From NCBI GenBank assembly GCA_022712735.1, contig JAFLKA010000218.1, forward strand, positions 1 through 38,919: DNA of 38,919 nt, read 5' to 3'. Positions within the stretch are counted from its first letter, which is position 1. Each line of letters starts with the position of its first letter. The notes beneath the pieces are model-generated. The model was not told the DNA's origin and made no database searches. It saw nothing but the letters and a program-made list of their open reading frames with translations. The position numbers were made by a program, and so were the translations under genes. Source of the stretch: Marinosulfonomonas sp. (lineage in GTDB: Bacteria > Pseudomonadota > Alphaproteobacteria > Rhodobacterales > Rhodobacteraceae). Positions 14,364 through 21,514 of this stretch are shown in pieces.

Positions 14364-14655
14364 ATCAGCGCTTGTCCATTTTGGATTTGTTTCTTGTTTT
14401 CAAAGTGCTTGTACCAAACGTAATTTGGAGAATTACTCACGGATCGATCCCTTGAGGGTTTAACGAATTCCTAGTTTTCTATCTTTGGGACGCCCGCATT
14501 CAGCTCACGTTTCAAAAGGTTAGTTGCCAAAGTGAGAACAAAAATGGGCCCCAACTCTAAGTATTAAGCATCACGGCATCCAAATGTTCGCTCAACGTCT
14601 GAATTGGACCTCTTAAAGCTGGCTTTGCAAGGCCAATTGACTATGCACTGCAAGA
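14364..14655. other. Spacer between the nuclease-like gene and the small membrane gene
   Basis: AT-rich, with no credible coding frame. Both neighbours are on the minus strand, so it should hold the terminator of the XRE/membrane pair and the promoter of the nuclease gene. I could not identify a convincing hairpin or consensus boxes. Confidence 0.4.
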
Positions 14656-14952
14656 TCAATTTTCTACCAACTCTTTTAGTCGCCGACTGGCAAAATGAAG
14701 GATGAGGACTGAACCAGTTAGGATCGGAACCAAAACCCCGGCGAAAGCTACGGTCAGAATCTGGATAGCTTCGATCAAAGTGAAAGCGGTAGTTTGGTCT
14801 AAAAAATGGAAATGTATGGTGCCTACAACATAGAAAACACAAACCAATACATAGATCGTGAACAGTCGCTCCAGTGGGCCTATTACAGTGCGCTCCACCC
14901 GTTCCAATGCTGCGCTGCGAACGCTCTTCCAGTTTCTGCTCGGTCTATCCAT
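14656..14952 (-). CDS. Small two-helix membrane protein next to XRE regulator
   Basis: A 98-residue protein with a basic amphipathic start (about 1-28), two membrane helices (LFTIYVLVCVFYVVGTIHFH at about 30-49 and ILTVAFAGVLVPILTGSVLI at about 65-84) and a basic tail (ASRRLKELVEN). It starts three bases after the stop of the XRE gene, with AAGGGAG as ribosome site, so the two are one operon. No family is recognised. A holin-like or toxin-like role is possible from size and topology, but nothing in the sequence proves it. Confidence 0.68.
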   Translation of the reverse strand: MDRPSRNWKSVRSAALERVERTVIGPLERLFTIYVLVCVFYVVGTIHFHFLDQTTAFTLIEAIQILTVAFAGVLVPILTGSVLILHFASRRLKELVEN

Positions 14953-14955
14953 GAC

Positions 14956-15375
14956 TTACTCCCTTACTAACTCGATCCATGTGTGCACGTCGTCGTCAGC
15001 GATTTTGCGCCCTTCGATGTGCGATTGATACCAACGGGCAATGATGGCCCCCCGCTTTTCGCTTCTGATTTTGATGCCTTCTTCATTTAGATAATTGTCC
15101 AGCGACGCCTCTATGTTCTTGAGCGCGTCAAAATCATGGGCAGCACGCACTGATTTCGTTCCTAGGAGCACCCAAGCAACATCAATCTCGAAGCGTTCAT
15201 CCATTGCAACCAAGGCTTCAACCGGGAGTCCGCGCTGCCCCTTTTCGTAGCTGTGGTAAGCCCGATGCGAGACGCCAATCGCTTCAGCCATTGCGGTTTG
15301 CGTTAGCCCCAATTCATTGCGAGCAATCGCGAGGCGCGCGCCCATGGCGGTAAATACACTTCTCGTTTCAAGCAT
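14956..15375 (-). CDS. XRE-family regulator of element 1
   Basis: A 139-residue cytoplasmic repressor-like protein. Residues about 10-70 form a classic HTH (ARLAIARNELGLTQTAMAEA then IGVSHRAYHSYEKGQRGLPV). The C-terminal half (about 75-139) is helical with no peptidase motif, so cleavage-type induction is unlikely. The chosen ATG (MLETRSVF) follows AGGAAACCATCAGTG; a frame 17 codons longer exists. It is divergent from the excisionase/integrase genes across a region with an inverted repeat, which suggests that it controls excision. Confidence 0.82.
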   Translation of the reverse strand: MLETRSVFTAMGARLAIARNELGLTQTAMAEAIGVSHRAYHSYEKGQRGLPVEALVAMDERFEIDVAWVLLGTKSVRAAHDFDALKNIEASLDNYLNEEGIKIRSEKRGAIIARWYQSHIEGRKIADDDVHTWIELVRE

Positions 15376-15402
15376 CACTGATGGTTTCCTATTGACGAAA
15401 CT

Positions 15403-15432
15403 GTCATTTCGCGTAAAACTGCACAAAATGAC
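15403..15432. promoter_or_regulatory. Inverted repeat between XRE regulator and xis/int
   Basis: GTCATTT (15403-15409) and AAATGAC (15426-15432) are perfect arms separated by 16 bases, in the 157-base gap between divergent genes. This is the expected position for an operator governing both directions. Confidence 0.5.
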
Positions 15433-15532
15433 GTAAAGTATCCACTTATCCCATCAAAACACGTCAGATAGTGCTGAACAAGCGATTCCATGCGTACTCC
15501 CGTGCAACCCAAAGTGAACAAGGATGAATAAC

Positions 15533-15880
15533 ATGGCAGAAATAGAGAAGGAAGATGGCTCACAAATCCTAGGGCGGGGCAAGACGCCTGCACAGTGGGT
15601 CGTAATCATGGCCGAGCAAGAGATTGAAATTTCTGAGCGGACATTGAGAGAGAAAGCGAACGACACGGGCGCATTTTACCGCCTTGGGCGGACAATGCTA
15701 ATCACGCCAAAGCAAATCGACGTCATCTTCGAGGAAGGTCAGCCATGCCACTCCAAATCTTCAAGCGTGGCAATTACTACCACGTCAAGGGGCGTGTCGA
15801 GTACAACGGCAGGCCGATCACCCGTACATACCGGCGAAGCACTAAAGCATCTACAGAAGCAGGCGCACGGGACTGGATAA
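15533..15880 (+). CDS. Excisionase-like small DNA-binding protein
   Basis: The frame codes for 115 residues from this ATG (ribosome site AAGGATGAATAAC); another ATG lies nine bases earlier. The first 70 or so residues look real: a short acidic start, then an HTH-like segment (MAEQEIEISERTLREKANDT, GAFYRLGRTMLITPKQIDVI) of the kind used by AlpA/Xis proteins to read a DNA site. The last 45 residues overlap the start of the integrase gene and have the Ser/Thr/His-rich composition of a shadow frame. The functional protein may therefore be about 70 residues with a non-conserved tail. The overlap implies coupled translation with the integrase. Confidence 0.65.
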   Translation: MAEIEKEDGSQILGRGKTPAQWVVIMAEQEIEISERTLREKANDTGAFYRLGRTMLITPKQIDVIFEEGQPCHSKSSSVAITTTSRGVSSTTAGRSPVHTGEALKHLQKQAHGTG

Positions 15881-16839
15881 CCCGTGAGACTGAGCAACAA
15901 ATACGCCGCTATGTTGTTGGTGATGAGCCGACCAAAACCTTTTCTGACGCGATCATGATTTATAACGCATCCTCAAAGACGGCGAAGCAGCTAATTATTC
16001 TTGTTCAGGAATTCGGAGATCACCCACTAAGCGAGATTTCGGGGGCTCTATTGAAGAGTTTGGGGCGCAAGCTAAAGCCTTTGGCTTCGACCGATACTTG
16101 GTGGCGCGAGATCGTGACGCCAGCGAGCGCGGTGATTAACAATGCGCATGAACTGGATGGGACGCCGCTTATACGTGTGAAACCCTATGACAGGTTTGAG
16201 CGCATTGCGCAGGACAAGCAGCGTGGGAAGCTAAGCCGCGTTGAGCGCACGCCCGCAGACAAGGAATGGATAGAGGCGTTTTGCCGAGCGGCAGACCCGT
16301 ACAATGCGGCGTTGGTCCGCTTCATGTTCGAGACGGCGGCGCGGATCGACCAGGCGGTATCTTTGGAACCGGGTGACCTGAGGCATAGCGAAAACAAAGT
16401 GCGGATAAAGGCGCAGAAGGGGCATCCCGAAAGCTGGATCACCGTTTCGCCACAGATGATGGACGAGATGATCTCTCTGAGCCCCAAACGGCCCAAGAAC
16501 CGAAAAACGGGAAGGTTCACGGCTCCTCGTGTCTTTGGCTATGGTAGCCCTACGGGATATAACAACCGTTGGAAGACGATCTGCAAGCGGGCCGGCATTC
16601 AGTATCTCTCAGCACACCCAGCAGGGCGGCACGGGTTCTTTACTGAATTGGTCGTGCGACAGGGCGTTGATCCAGTGACAGCGGCTAAGGCTGGACGCTG
16701 GTCAGACCCCAACTTGCCCATGCGTATCTACGCCCATGCAGAAACCGATGAGGCCGATGTTCGGGCCCGTTTTCGTACAAAACATGTACAGGCGGGCACA
16801 AACGAACCACCTACAAAATTGAAATCAAAGAAGGAATAA
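15745..16839 (+). CDS. int: Tyrosine recombinase (integrase) of element 1
   Basis: A 364-residue phage-type integrase. An N-terminal arm-binding region (FKRGNYYHVKGRVEYNGRPI) and a core-binding helical region (about 65-160) precede the catalytic domain. Visible catalytic residues by my count: R200 (ETAARIDQAV), H291 and R295 (SAHPAGRHGFF, one residue longer between H and R than the usual HxxR), W319 (GRWSD) and nucleophile Y329 (MRIYAHAE). GAGGAAGG precedes the ATG. It points into att copy 2, whose repeat begins 15 bases past the stop, and its last codons contain the right-hand arm-type repeat. It should catalyse integration into and excision from tRNA-Arg. Confidence 0.94.
   Translation: MPLQIFKRGNYYHVKGRVEYNGRPITRTYRRSTKASTEAGARDWITRETEQQIRRYVVGDEPTKTFSDAIMIYNASSKTAKQLIILVQEFGDHPLSEISGALLKSLGRKLKPLASTDTWWREIVTPASAVINNAHELDGTPLIRVKPYDRFERIAQDKQRGKLSRVERTPADKEWIEAFCRAADPYNAALVRFMFETAARIDQAVSLEPGDLRHSENKVRIKAQKGHPESWITVSPQMMDEMISLSPKRPKNRKTGRFTAPRVFGYGSPTGYNNRWKTICKRAGIQYLSAHPAGRHGFFTELVVRQGVDPVTAAKAGRWSDPNLPMRIYAHAETDEADVRARFRTKHVQAGTNEPPTKLKSKKE
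16774..16790 (+). repeat. Candidate integrase arm site, right end of element 1
   Basis: CGTACAAAACATGTACA matches the left-end copy at 5341-5357 at 16 of 17 positions. It is followed at 16811 by CTACAAAATTG, echoing the GTACAAAATTTG of the left side. It lies within the integrase reading frame, 63 bases before att copy 2. Confidence 0.5.
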
Positions 16840-16853
16840 CGCTATGAACGGTT

Positions 16854-16900
16854 CCCTCCTAAGGGGCAGGTTACTGGTTCGAATCCAGTCGGGGTCACCA
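16854..16900 (+). repeat. Attachment site copy 2 (junction of elements 1 and 2)
   Basis: 47 bases identical to the 3' half of tRNA-Arg, lacking the 5' acceptor strand and D arm, so not a tRNA gene. It is flanked by the integrase of element 1 on the left (pointing in) and the integrase of element 2 on the right (also pointing in). Confidence 0.93.
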
Positions 16901-16950
16901 CATGAATTATTTCGTAGTATTTTACCTGCAAAATCAGCATCTTGCGCTAC

Positions 16951-16983
16951 TGTGTCCCGTTTTTTATTTAGTGTGTCCCGTTT
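16951..16983 (+). repeat. Two TGTGTCCCGTTT direct repeats at left end of element 2
   Basis: Identical 12-base copies at 16951-16962 and 16972-16983, 21 bases apart (two helical turns), between att copy 2 and the integrase stop. This is the position and phasing of integrase arm-type sites; the function is inferred. Confidence 0.5.
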
Positions 16984-17987
16984 CATGCGACCTCCAGAAG
17001 TAGTTTTACAAGGCGTGTGCGATCAGCGGCGCGGGTATATCTCTCGACTTCCGCCAATGTCATGTGCCCTGCCATTGCCGCGATTTGAATCGTGCTAACG
17101 CCCTTTTCTGCCCAGTACACACAGAAGGCTTTGCGCAATCCATGTAGGCGAGCAACCATGCCAGCAGAACGGGCGGCGTCTCCAAACATATTCCCCAGGC
17201 TTTCAGCGGCGTAAGGTTGTCTGCGCGTAGTTAGGATAAATGAGGGTGAGATGTCCGGCGTCCGGTTAATCACCTTGAGCAATTCAGGGGTGATCGGAAC
17301 CTCTGCTTTTGTCTTTGATTTTTGCCTGATGTAAACAAGCAGAGGTCCGTTGATATTCGAACGTCCGAGACGGGCCAAATCAACTCGCGCTGCGCCAGTA
17401 TACAACGCCAGATCAAATATCAAACGCTCAGTAGTTCCGATAGGCCAGAGAGTTTGGAACCGCTCTATATCGTCAGCATCGGCGGTTACGAAACCTTTGA
17501 TCTTTGGCTTGTCAATTTCTACCTTTGCGGCAGGATCGCGGAGGATGATCCGCAGCTTATGCAGGTGCTTAAATACCGGCTTAAGGGCCTTCAATTCATT
17601 GACCGCACCGTGACCACCTTTAGTGTACAAGCCGACTTCCATCATTTCTGTCGTGATACTGGCAAGAGGGCGATCACCTTGGGCCGTGCGATAGCGGTTA
17701 TAAATCGCAGTGCGTGATTTCCGAGTGCTCTTTGCCAAGGTTTTCCAGTGATGTGATCCTGAGATGTAGAGGTCCAGACCCCATGCAAGAGTATGTGCTT
17801 TGGGCGTTTGAGTGTCGGGTGGGCAATCTTGCCAACGGCTATGCTCAGCCGCCCATGCTGCCAACACCCGTGGATCATCAGGATGCAGCCCGTGGACGCC
17901 CAGTGAGGTTTCTTGATCGCCCCGGCGATAGGTGTGAAACCAGCGCGCGCGCCGTATTTTCGAACGGAGGTAAGGGAGTTTTTTCAT
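16983..17987 (-). CDS. int: Tyrosine recombinase (integrase) of element 2
   Basis: A 334-residue phage-type integrase, different from the one in element 1. It has an N-terminal basic arm (MKKLPYLRSKIRRARWFHTY), a core-binding domain (about 65-150) and a catalytic domain with R201 (YTGAARVDLARL), a beta-hairpin lysine (RQKSKTKAEVPIT), H282 and R285 (LHGLRKAF), H308 (AGHMTLAEV) and Y317 (ERYTRA). All five core residues are present, so it is probably active. It is the last gene of a leftward group with two small genes, overlapping the 63-residue gene by four bases, and ends 82 bases from att copy 2. It presumably recognises the same tRNA-Arg site. Confidence 0.94.
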   Translation of the reverse strand: MKKLPYLRSKIRRARWFHTYRRGDQETSLGVHGLHPDDPRVLAAWAAEHSRWQDCPPDTQTPKAHTLAWGLDLYISGSHHWKTLAKSTRKSRTAIYNRYRTAQGDRPLASITTEMMEVGLYTKGGHGAVNELKALKPVFKHLHKLRIILRDPAAKVEIDKPKIKGFVTADADDIERFQTLWPIGTTERLIFDLALYTGAARVDLARLGRSNINGPLLVYIRQKSKTKAEVPITPELLKVINRTPDISPSFILTTRRQPYAAESLGNMFGDAARSAGMVARLHGLRKAFCVYWAEKGVSTIQIAAMAGHMTLAEVERYTRAADRTRLVKLLLEVA

Positions 17988-18175
17988 GTGCTATCTGCCG
18001 AGAAGGGTCGATCATGCCAAGTGTCGTTGCTGCTGGCGTGGTCGGGGTAGTCAAACTGAACACCATCCGGCCCCACACCCTTGATGCGCGCAGTAGGGTG
18101 CAGTGCTTTGACAGCATTGTGCACCTCTTCGATCTGGTGCTTCGTTGGCATTGAAGGCGCGGCGGGTTTACCCAT
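17984..18175 (-). CDS. Small protein upstream of integrase, unknown
   Basis: A 63-residue soluble protein: a short helix (TKHQIEEVHNAVKALHPTAR) and a beta strand pair (IKGVGPDGVQFDYPDH), which could be a small alpha-beta DNA-binding or directionality factor. It overlaps the integrase start by four bases (ATGA), and its first base coincides with the last base of the 220-residue gene upstream. The tight chain supports a real coupled gene. The name is left open. Confidence 0.65.
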   Translation of the reverse strand: MGKPAAPSMPTKHQIEEVHNAVKALHPTARIKGVGPDGVQFDYPDHASSNDTWHDRPFSADST

Positions 18176-18837
18176 TATTCGACCCCCACTTCATCCTGAT
18201 CTTCGGAGATAAGCCCCAGACCAATTGACAGAAAGCTGCCGCCTATGATGGACCGCTCTGTGCGGACGCCGCCTTTGATCGGAGTGAAACCTTCGACGTG
18301 GCGGAAACCGTCAGCGGTGCGCACCATCCTTTCGCCCTTGAACGGGACGACAAGCTCGCCGATGACCTCTTTGCCTTCCATCTTCCATTGGAACAACTCG
18401 GCCAGCACGTCGAAGTCAAAGACGCGCAGGTGGAACACGTTCTGCTCGAACCACTTGCAGCTCTCTTCGATGCCGACAGTCGCGGGCAGTGCAAACATGT
18501 AGGCCAGCACCTCTTCCAAGGTTTCGCCCTCGAACAAGCTGGCGAAGTGGTCAGGCTGGATCGTCTCATAGCCCCGGTAGATTTTCTTGAATTTCGGGGA
18601 ATACTTGATCTGGCCGAACCGCCGGACACGCTCGACGCAGTGCACCGGGCCATCGCTGGTAAGGATCGCAATCGTCACGCGCGCCGCGTCCATGGGCGTC
18701 ATCTCAGGCGCGTGCCGCCCTCTCGCCCCGGTGGTCAGCAATCCCGCCTCTTTCAGGCGGCGCGCGAAAGTGATCACCGTTGCTTCCGGTGTTGTCAGTG
18801 CTTTCGAGAGCATCGTATTAAAGGCGGCTGATTTCAT
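18175..18837 (-). CDS. Putative regulatory protein of element 2 with N-terminal HTH-like domain
   Basis: A 220-residue cytoplasmic protein. Residues about 1-60 (MLSKALTTPEATVITFARRL, KEAGLLTTGARGRHAPEMTP, then MDAARVTIAIL) resemble a small winged-helix or phage-regulator domain that chooses targets after a helix-rich start. The remaining 150 residues are unassigned alpha-beta. A longer frame begins 28 codons upstream, but that stretch holds a promoter-like TTGACA and a palindromic operator, so the ATG at MKSAAF is preferred; it has no ribosome site and may be read as a leaderless message. It heads the operon with the 63-residue gene and the integrase, suggesting that it controls excision. Confidence 0.7.
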   Translation of the reverse strand: MKSAAFNTMLSKALTTPEATVITFARRLKEAGLLTTGARGRHAPEMTPMDAARVTIAILTSDGPVHCVERVRRFGQIKYSPKFKKIYRGYETIQPDHFASLFEGETLEEVLAYMFALPATVGIEESCKWFEQNVFHLRVFDFDVLAELFQWKMEGKEVIGELVVPFKGERMVRTADGFRHVEGFTPIKGGVRTERSIIGGSFLSIGLGLISEDQDEVGVE

Positions 18838-18842
18838 GTTAT

Positions 18843-18882
18843 ATGTATGACGAGCGAATGAGGCGGTGTCAACCTCATTCGC
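18843..18882 (-). promoter_or_regulatory. Promoter with perfect 10-base-arm operator
   Basis: GCGAATGAGG (18854-18863) and CCTCATTCGC (18873-18882) are perfect inverted arms around nine bases that contain TTGACA on the minus strand (18867-18872). Seventeen bases on is CATACA, a weak -10 box, just before the ATG at 18837. An operator sitting on a -35 box suggests strong repression, probably by the protein encoded downstream. Confidence 0.6.
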
Positions 18883-18927
18883 CCGCCTACCGAATAAGAC
18901 GGATGCGGTCATGTAGCTCATGCCCCA

Positions 18928-19362
18928 TCAACCATCCCGTTCGATCCGGGTGGCGTTGACCAGAATGTCGGATATGAGTTCCAGCTTCTTGGTGGCGCGA
19001 AGTAGGCCGGAATAAACGCGTTGAGCGACATAGACGGTAGACGCACGATCTACCCCCTCGCCTTCCTTCACCATTACCTCAAGAGCGCAGGACAGGTGTA
19101 AGGCTTCCTCTATCCCATCCGGGTATTGGTCGGCATTCGGGTGCATCAGTTTGAGGGCGGCGTGGGCTACCTCGGTCGAATCTGTCGGCAGCGAAGCGAG
19201 GTATGCGGCTTGGCGGTCACGCAACTCTTGAGTCTCCTCAATATGCTCGCGAAAAATGAAATCGGCGCAGAGGGCGTGGCCTTTGCGGGCGTCGTTTTCC
19301 CATGTCGATACCGGCTCGACTGGCCGAGTTTGATCGTTCGCACAAATGCGGTGTTTTGACAT
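18928..19362 (-). CDS. Unknown small helical protein
   Basis: A 144-residue soluble protein, not recognised. It is mostly helical with a Cys near the start (MSKHRICAND), an acidic and basic mixed middle (IEETQELRDRQAAYLASLPT) and a C-terminal amphipathic helix (LLRATKKLELISDILVNATR). The ATG follows AAAGGAACAAAAC. It is divergent from the small XRE gene across a region with two operator-like repeats, so it is probably repressed by that protein. It reads the same way as the integrase operon but has its own spacing (about 90 bases from the next start). Confidence 0.65.
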   Translation of the reverse strand: MSKHRICANDQTRPVEPVSTWENDARKGHALCADFIFREHIEETQELRDRQAAYLASLPTDSTEVAHAALKLMHPNADQYPDGIEEALHLSCALEVMVKEGEGVDRASTVYVAQRVYSGLLRATKKLELISDILVNATRIERDG

Positions 19363-19384
19363 TGTTTTGTTCCTTTGGTTGATG

Positions 19385-19443
19385 TATCAATAATTATTGT
19401 TGATAACCCTTCGGATAATATCCGTCAATAAAAATTGTTGATA
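19385..19443. promoter_or_regulatory. Paired operator repeats between divergent genes
   Basis: TATCAATAATTATTGTTGATA (19385-19405) is a near-perfect palindrome. TCAATAAAAATTGTTGATA (19425-19443) repeats it with changes in the left arm and abuts the XRE start codon. The two sites are 38-40 bases apart, almost four helical turns, as expected for cooperative binding by the XRE protein encoded next to them. Confidence 0.6.
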
Positions 19444-19444
19444 A

Positions 19445-19684
19445 ATGACACCAGCACAATCCCGCGCGGCCCGAGGCCTCATAGAAATATCACAGACAGC
19501 TCTTGCTAAATCGGCGGGGCTAGGATTATCGACTGTTGTGGACTTTGAAAAAAAGCGCCGGATTGTATCAGAGCAAGCAATATCAGCCATCCGCGCCGCC
19601 CTAGAAACCGCTGGCGTTGATTTTATCCCAGAGAACGGCGGCGGTGCTGGCGTTCGATTACTCAAGGAAGAAAAAAACACATGA
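19445..19684 (+). CDS. Small XRE-family repressor
   Basis: A 79-residue cytoplasmic DNA-binding protein: an HTH through about residue 55 (ARGLIEISQTALAKSAGLGL then STVVDFEKKRRIVSEQAISA), then a short tail (AGVDFIPENGGGAGVRLL) typical of single-domain phage-type repressors in Rhodobacteraceae. The start codon follows the second operator at once, so the message may be leaderless or autorepressed. The stop overlaps the next ATG by four bases, giving a two-gene operon. Confidence 0.85.
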   Translation: MTPAQSRAARGLIEISQTALAKSAGLGLSTVVDFEKKRRIVSEQAISAIRAALETAGVDFIPENGGGAGVRLLKEEKNT

Positions 19685-19905
19685 CTGTTGTACACTTAGG
19701 TTTTGAAGACCTCAAAAGGGTTGCTCGCGCGGGGGGCGGACTGAGACTTAATTCGCCCACTTATCAAGTTGACGAACTAGCGAGTATTGCCCGCGCTGCC
19801 AAAGGTAAAAGCGCCACAATTATTCTTGAGAAAAGCGCGGGCCTTTCCGCCGACGATATGGCGAGAATTGGGCGAGCGGGCGAGGGTTGTGTAGTTTTTG
19901 AGTAG
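19681..19905 (+). CDS. Small unknown protein coupled to the XRE repressor
   Basis: A 74-residue soluble alpha-beta protein. It contains a weak internal repeat: DLKRVARAGGGLRL near the start, ELASIARAAKGKSATIIL in the middle and DMARIGRAGEGCVVF at the end. The three 'helix then glycine turn then beta strand' units share the pattern (I/V)ARAG. Such repeats suggest a small repeated fold rather than an enzyme. Translation is coupled to the XRE gene. No family name is offered. Confidence 0.65.
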   Translation: MTVVHLGFEDLKRVARAGGGLRLNSPTYQVDELASIARAAKGKSATIILEKSAGLSADDMARIGRAGEGCVVFE

Positions 19906-19983
19906 GGCGTACCATGTCGGGGTTTACCCACTCACCGACTAACGGGGTTGCTTGCGGCCAATGAAACCCAAGGCGTAACCTGC

Positions 19984-21219
19984 CTATTCCTTCCAATCTA
20001 CCATGCGCATCGCACCGGACACGTCAGCAGGTGGAATTCCTGCCTCTTTGGCCTCTGCCAGCGTCTTGATGATCGCAGACAAGGCGCGGGCACGTCCACC
20101 AGCGTCAAAGGCTTGCAGGGGCCGGATTGTGTCGATTGTCACCTCCGCCCCGAGCTTGGCTGTCGCCTCGTCTGCCAGCATCGCCGCGATGGGTTGCAAC
20201 GTCCAGATTGCGAGCTGGCGCTGTGCCTCGCGGATCACTGGCCCGGTTGCTGCCCGATTGAAGAATGACGGAAGAACCCCGTAGGCCATGCCGATTCCCT
20301 CGCGAGCCGCTGCCAACGTCTCGGCCGTCATGGACTTGGACAGGTCCGGCGAAAGCTGGTCAGGTTTCTGGCCTATTGTCGGATTCATCCCTGCCGCTGT
20401 CGCCTGAGCAACTCCCTCGATGACCAGCGTTGAACCGCGCCGCCCTTTGAACGCGCCTCGCATGGACGCCATGTCATCGGCACCGGTATCGGGCAAGGGC
20501 ACGATCAAGCTGCCAAGCGGGGCATTCTCAAACGTCTCGGAAAGCGCCGATTCCACCGCGTGAAGCATTGCGCCGGTCAGGCTCGAACGTCGCAAGGGCG
20601 CGCTGCCGATCCATGGCGTCAGGTTGTCCGAACCGATCCGCAGGTGCAGCACCTCTGCCGCAAGTGCCGTATGTGTTCGCCCGCCACCCGCCTCGGGAAG
20701 CGATAGCCGATAGGCGCGCGGACGTCCGTCGCGTGTGGTCACGTCCCAATCGGTCGCCGGAACAAGGCCCAGCTCGGTGATCAGAAAAACCACGTCACCA
20801 TTGAGAGCGACGGCGCGGGCAATCATCGCCATGTTCTGCCTTGTTAGCAAATTAGTGCCGGTGACGTCTGCCATTGCGAAACCGCCCTCGCTGCGCAACT
20901 CTTGCACGATTTCGGCGGTCTGGCCGTCCAGTTGCCGCCCTTCGTCAAGAGCAAGCGCGACCTGACGCATCTCGAAACCGGCCATCAGGTCGGCCCATTC
21001 TTGACCGGAGCGGGTTTCCAGTTCGCTGCCAGCGTCCCGGCGCTCGGTATCCTCGGCGATCAGAGACGCGCGATACCGGGTCTCATTCGAGCGATATTCA
21101 AGATCAAGGGTGTCCATCTGGCGGATTTCATCCTTGGACGGGGTTTCCTTGCCCGCTAACTCGGCGAGGTTCTGGCGGATTTCGCTTTGCCGCCGGGCGA
21201 TTTTCACTGATTCAAGCAT
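19984..21219 (-). pseudogene. Phage major capsid N-terminus fused to portal C-terminus
   Basis: A 411-codon frame made of two parts. Residues 1 to about 113 (MLESVKIARRQSEIRQNLAE to TAEIVQELRSEGG) read as the start of an HK97-type major capsid protein, the scaffold-like part. From FAMADVTGTNLLTRQNMAMI onward the sequence reads as the second half of an HK97-type portal protein (ALNGDVVFLITELGLVPATD, LPSFFNRAATGPVIREAQRQ). The capsid shell domain and the portal start are both missing, as an in-frame deletion would leave. The frame is open, so a chimera could be made, but neither function is likely. It overlaps the HNH gene by eight bases. Residues upstream of this ATG are a shadow of other genes. 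Confidence 0.75.
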
Positions 21220-21514
21220 CTTTGATTTCCTTCTGATTGATGTGTTTTTCGCCGGGGCACGACAGCGCCTCGACAGCTCTCCGCCAGTCTTGGCGGGCCT
21301 CTCGGGGCGGGGGATGCCCGCACTCGATCCTTGTTTTTCTGGTGTGGCAACTCGGGCAAAGCGCCTGAAGGTTGCCGGGCTCATAGGACAGTTCGGGGTG
21401 CGTCCTGACGGGTTTGACGTGATCCACTTCCAACCGTCCACCGCAACCGCAGGAACAGCAGCGGTAACGATCACGTTCGAGGATCTCGACCCAGTAGCAC
21501 TTGTGATGCGGCAA
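21212..21514 (-). pseudogene. HNH endonuclease, 5' end cut by IS remnant
   Basis: An HNH nuclease of the kind found beside phage terminase and capsid genes. The zinc-knuckle and catalytic region is intact: RYRCCSCGCGGRLEVDHVKP, then NLQALCPSCHTRKTRIECGH, with paired cysteines and the DH/N/H core. The frame can only begin at a TTG just after an in-frame TAG, where an IS3-type transposase remnant abuts. About 15-30 N-terminal residues are therefore missing. The product may still fold, but no ribosome site is visible. Confidence 0.68.

Larger units (their letters stand above)
5239..16900. mobile_element. Element 1: mobilizable integrative element in tRNA-Arg
   Basis: An 11.7 kb segment between att copies 1 and 2. 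It holds a tyrosine integrase next to the right end, an excisionase-like gene, a divergent XRE regulator, a Rep-like HTH gene and a mobCA cassette with nested mobB/mobD-like genes. There is no coupling protein or type IV secretion system, so it fits an integrative mobilizable element needing a helper. The cargo between 8331 and 14952 is visibly AT-richer than the mob cassette and the host flanks. Candidate integrase arm sites lie inside both ends (5341-5357 and 16774-16790). Confidence 0.88.

Noticed and set aside
5239..16900. Element 1 as a self-transmissible ICE
   Set aside because: No coupling protein, VirB/Tra or pilus genes are present; only a mob cassette.
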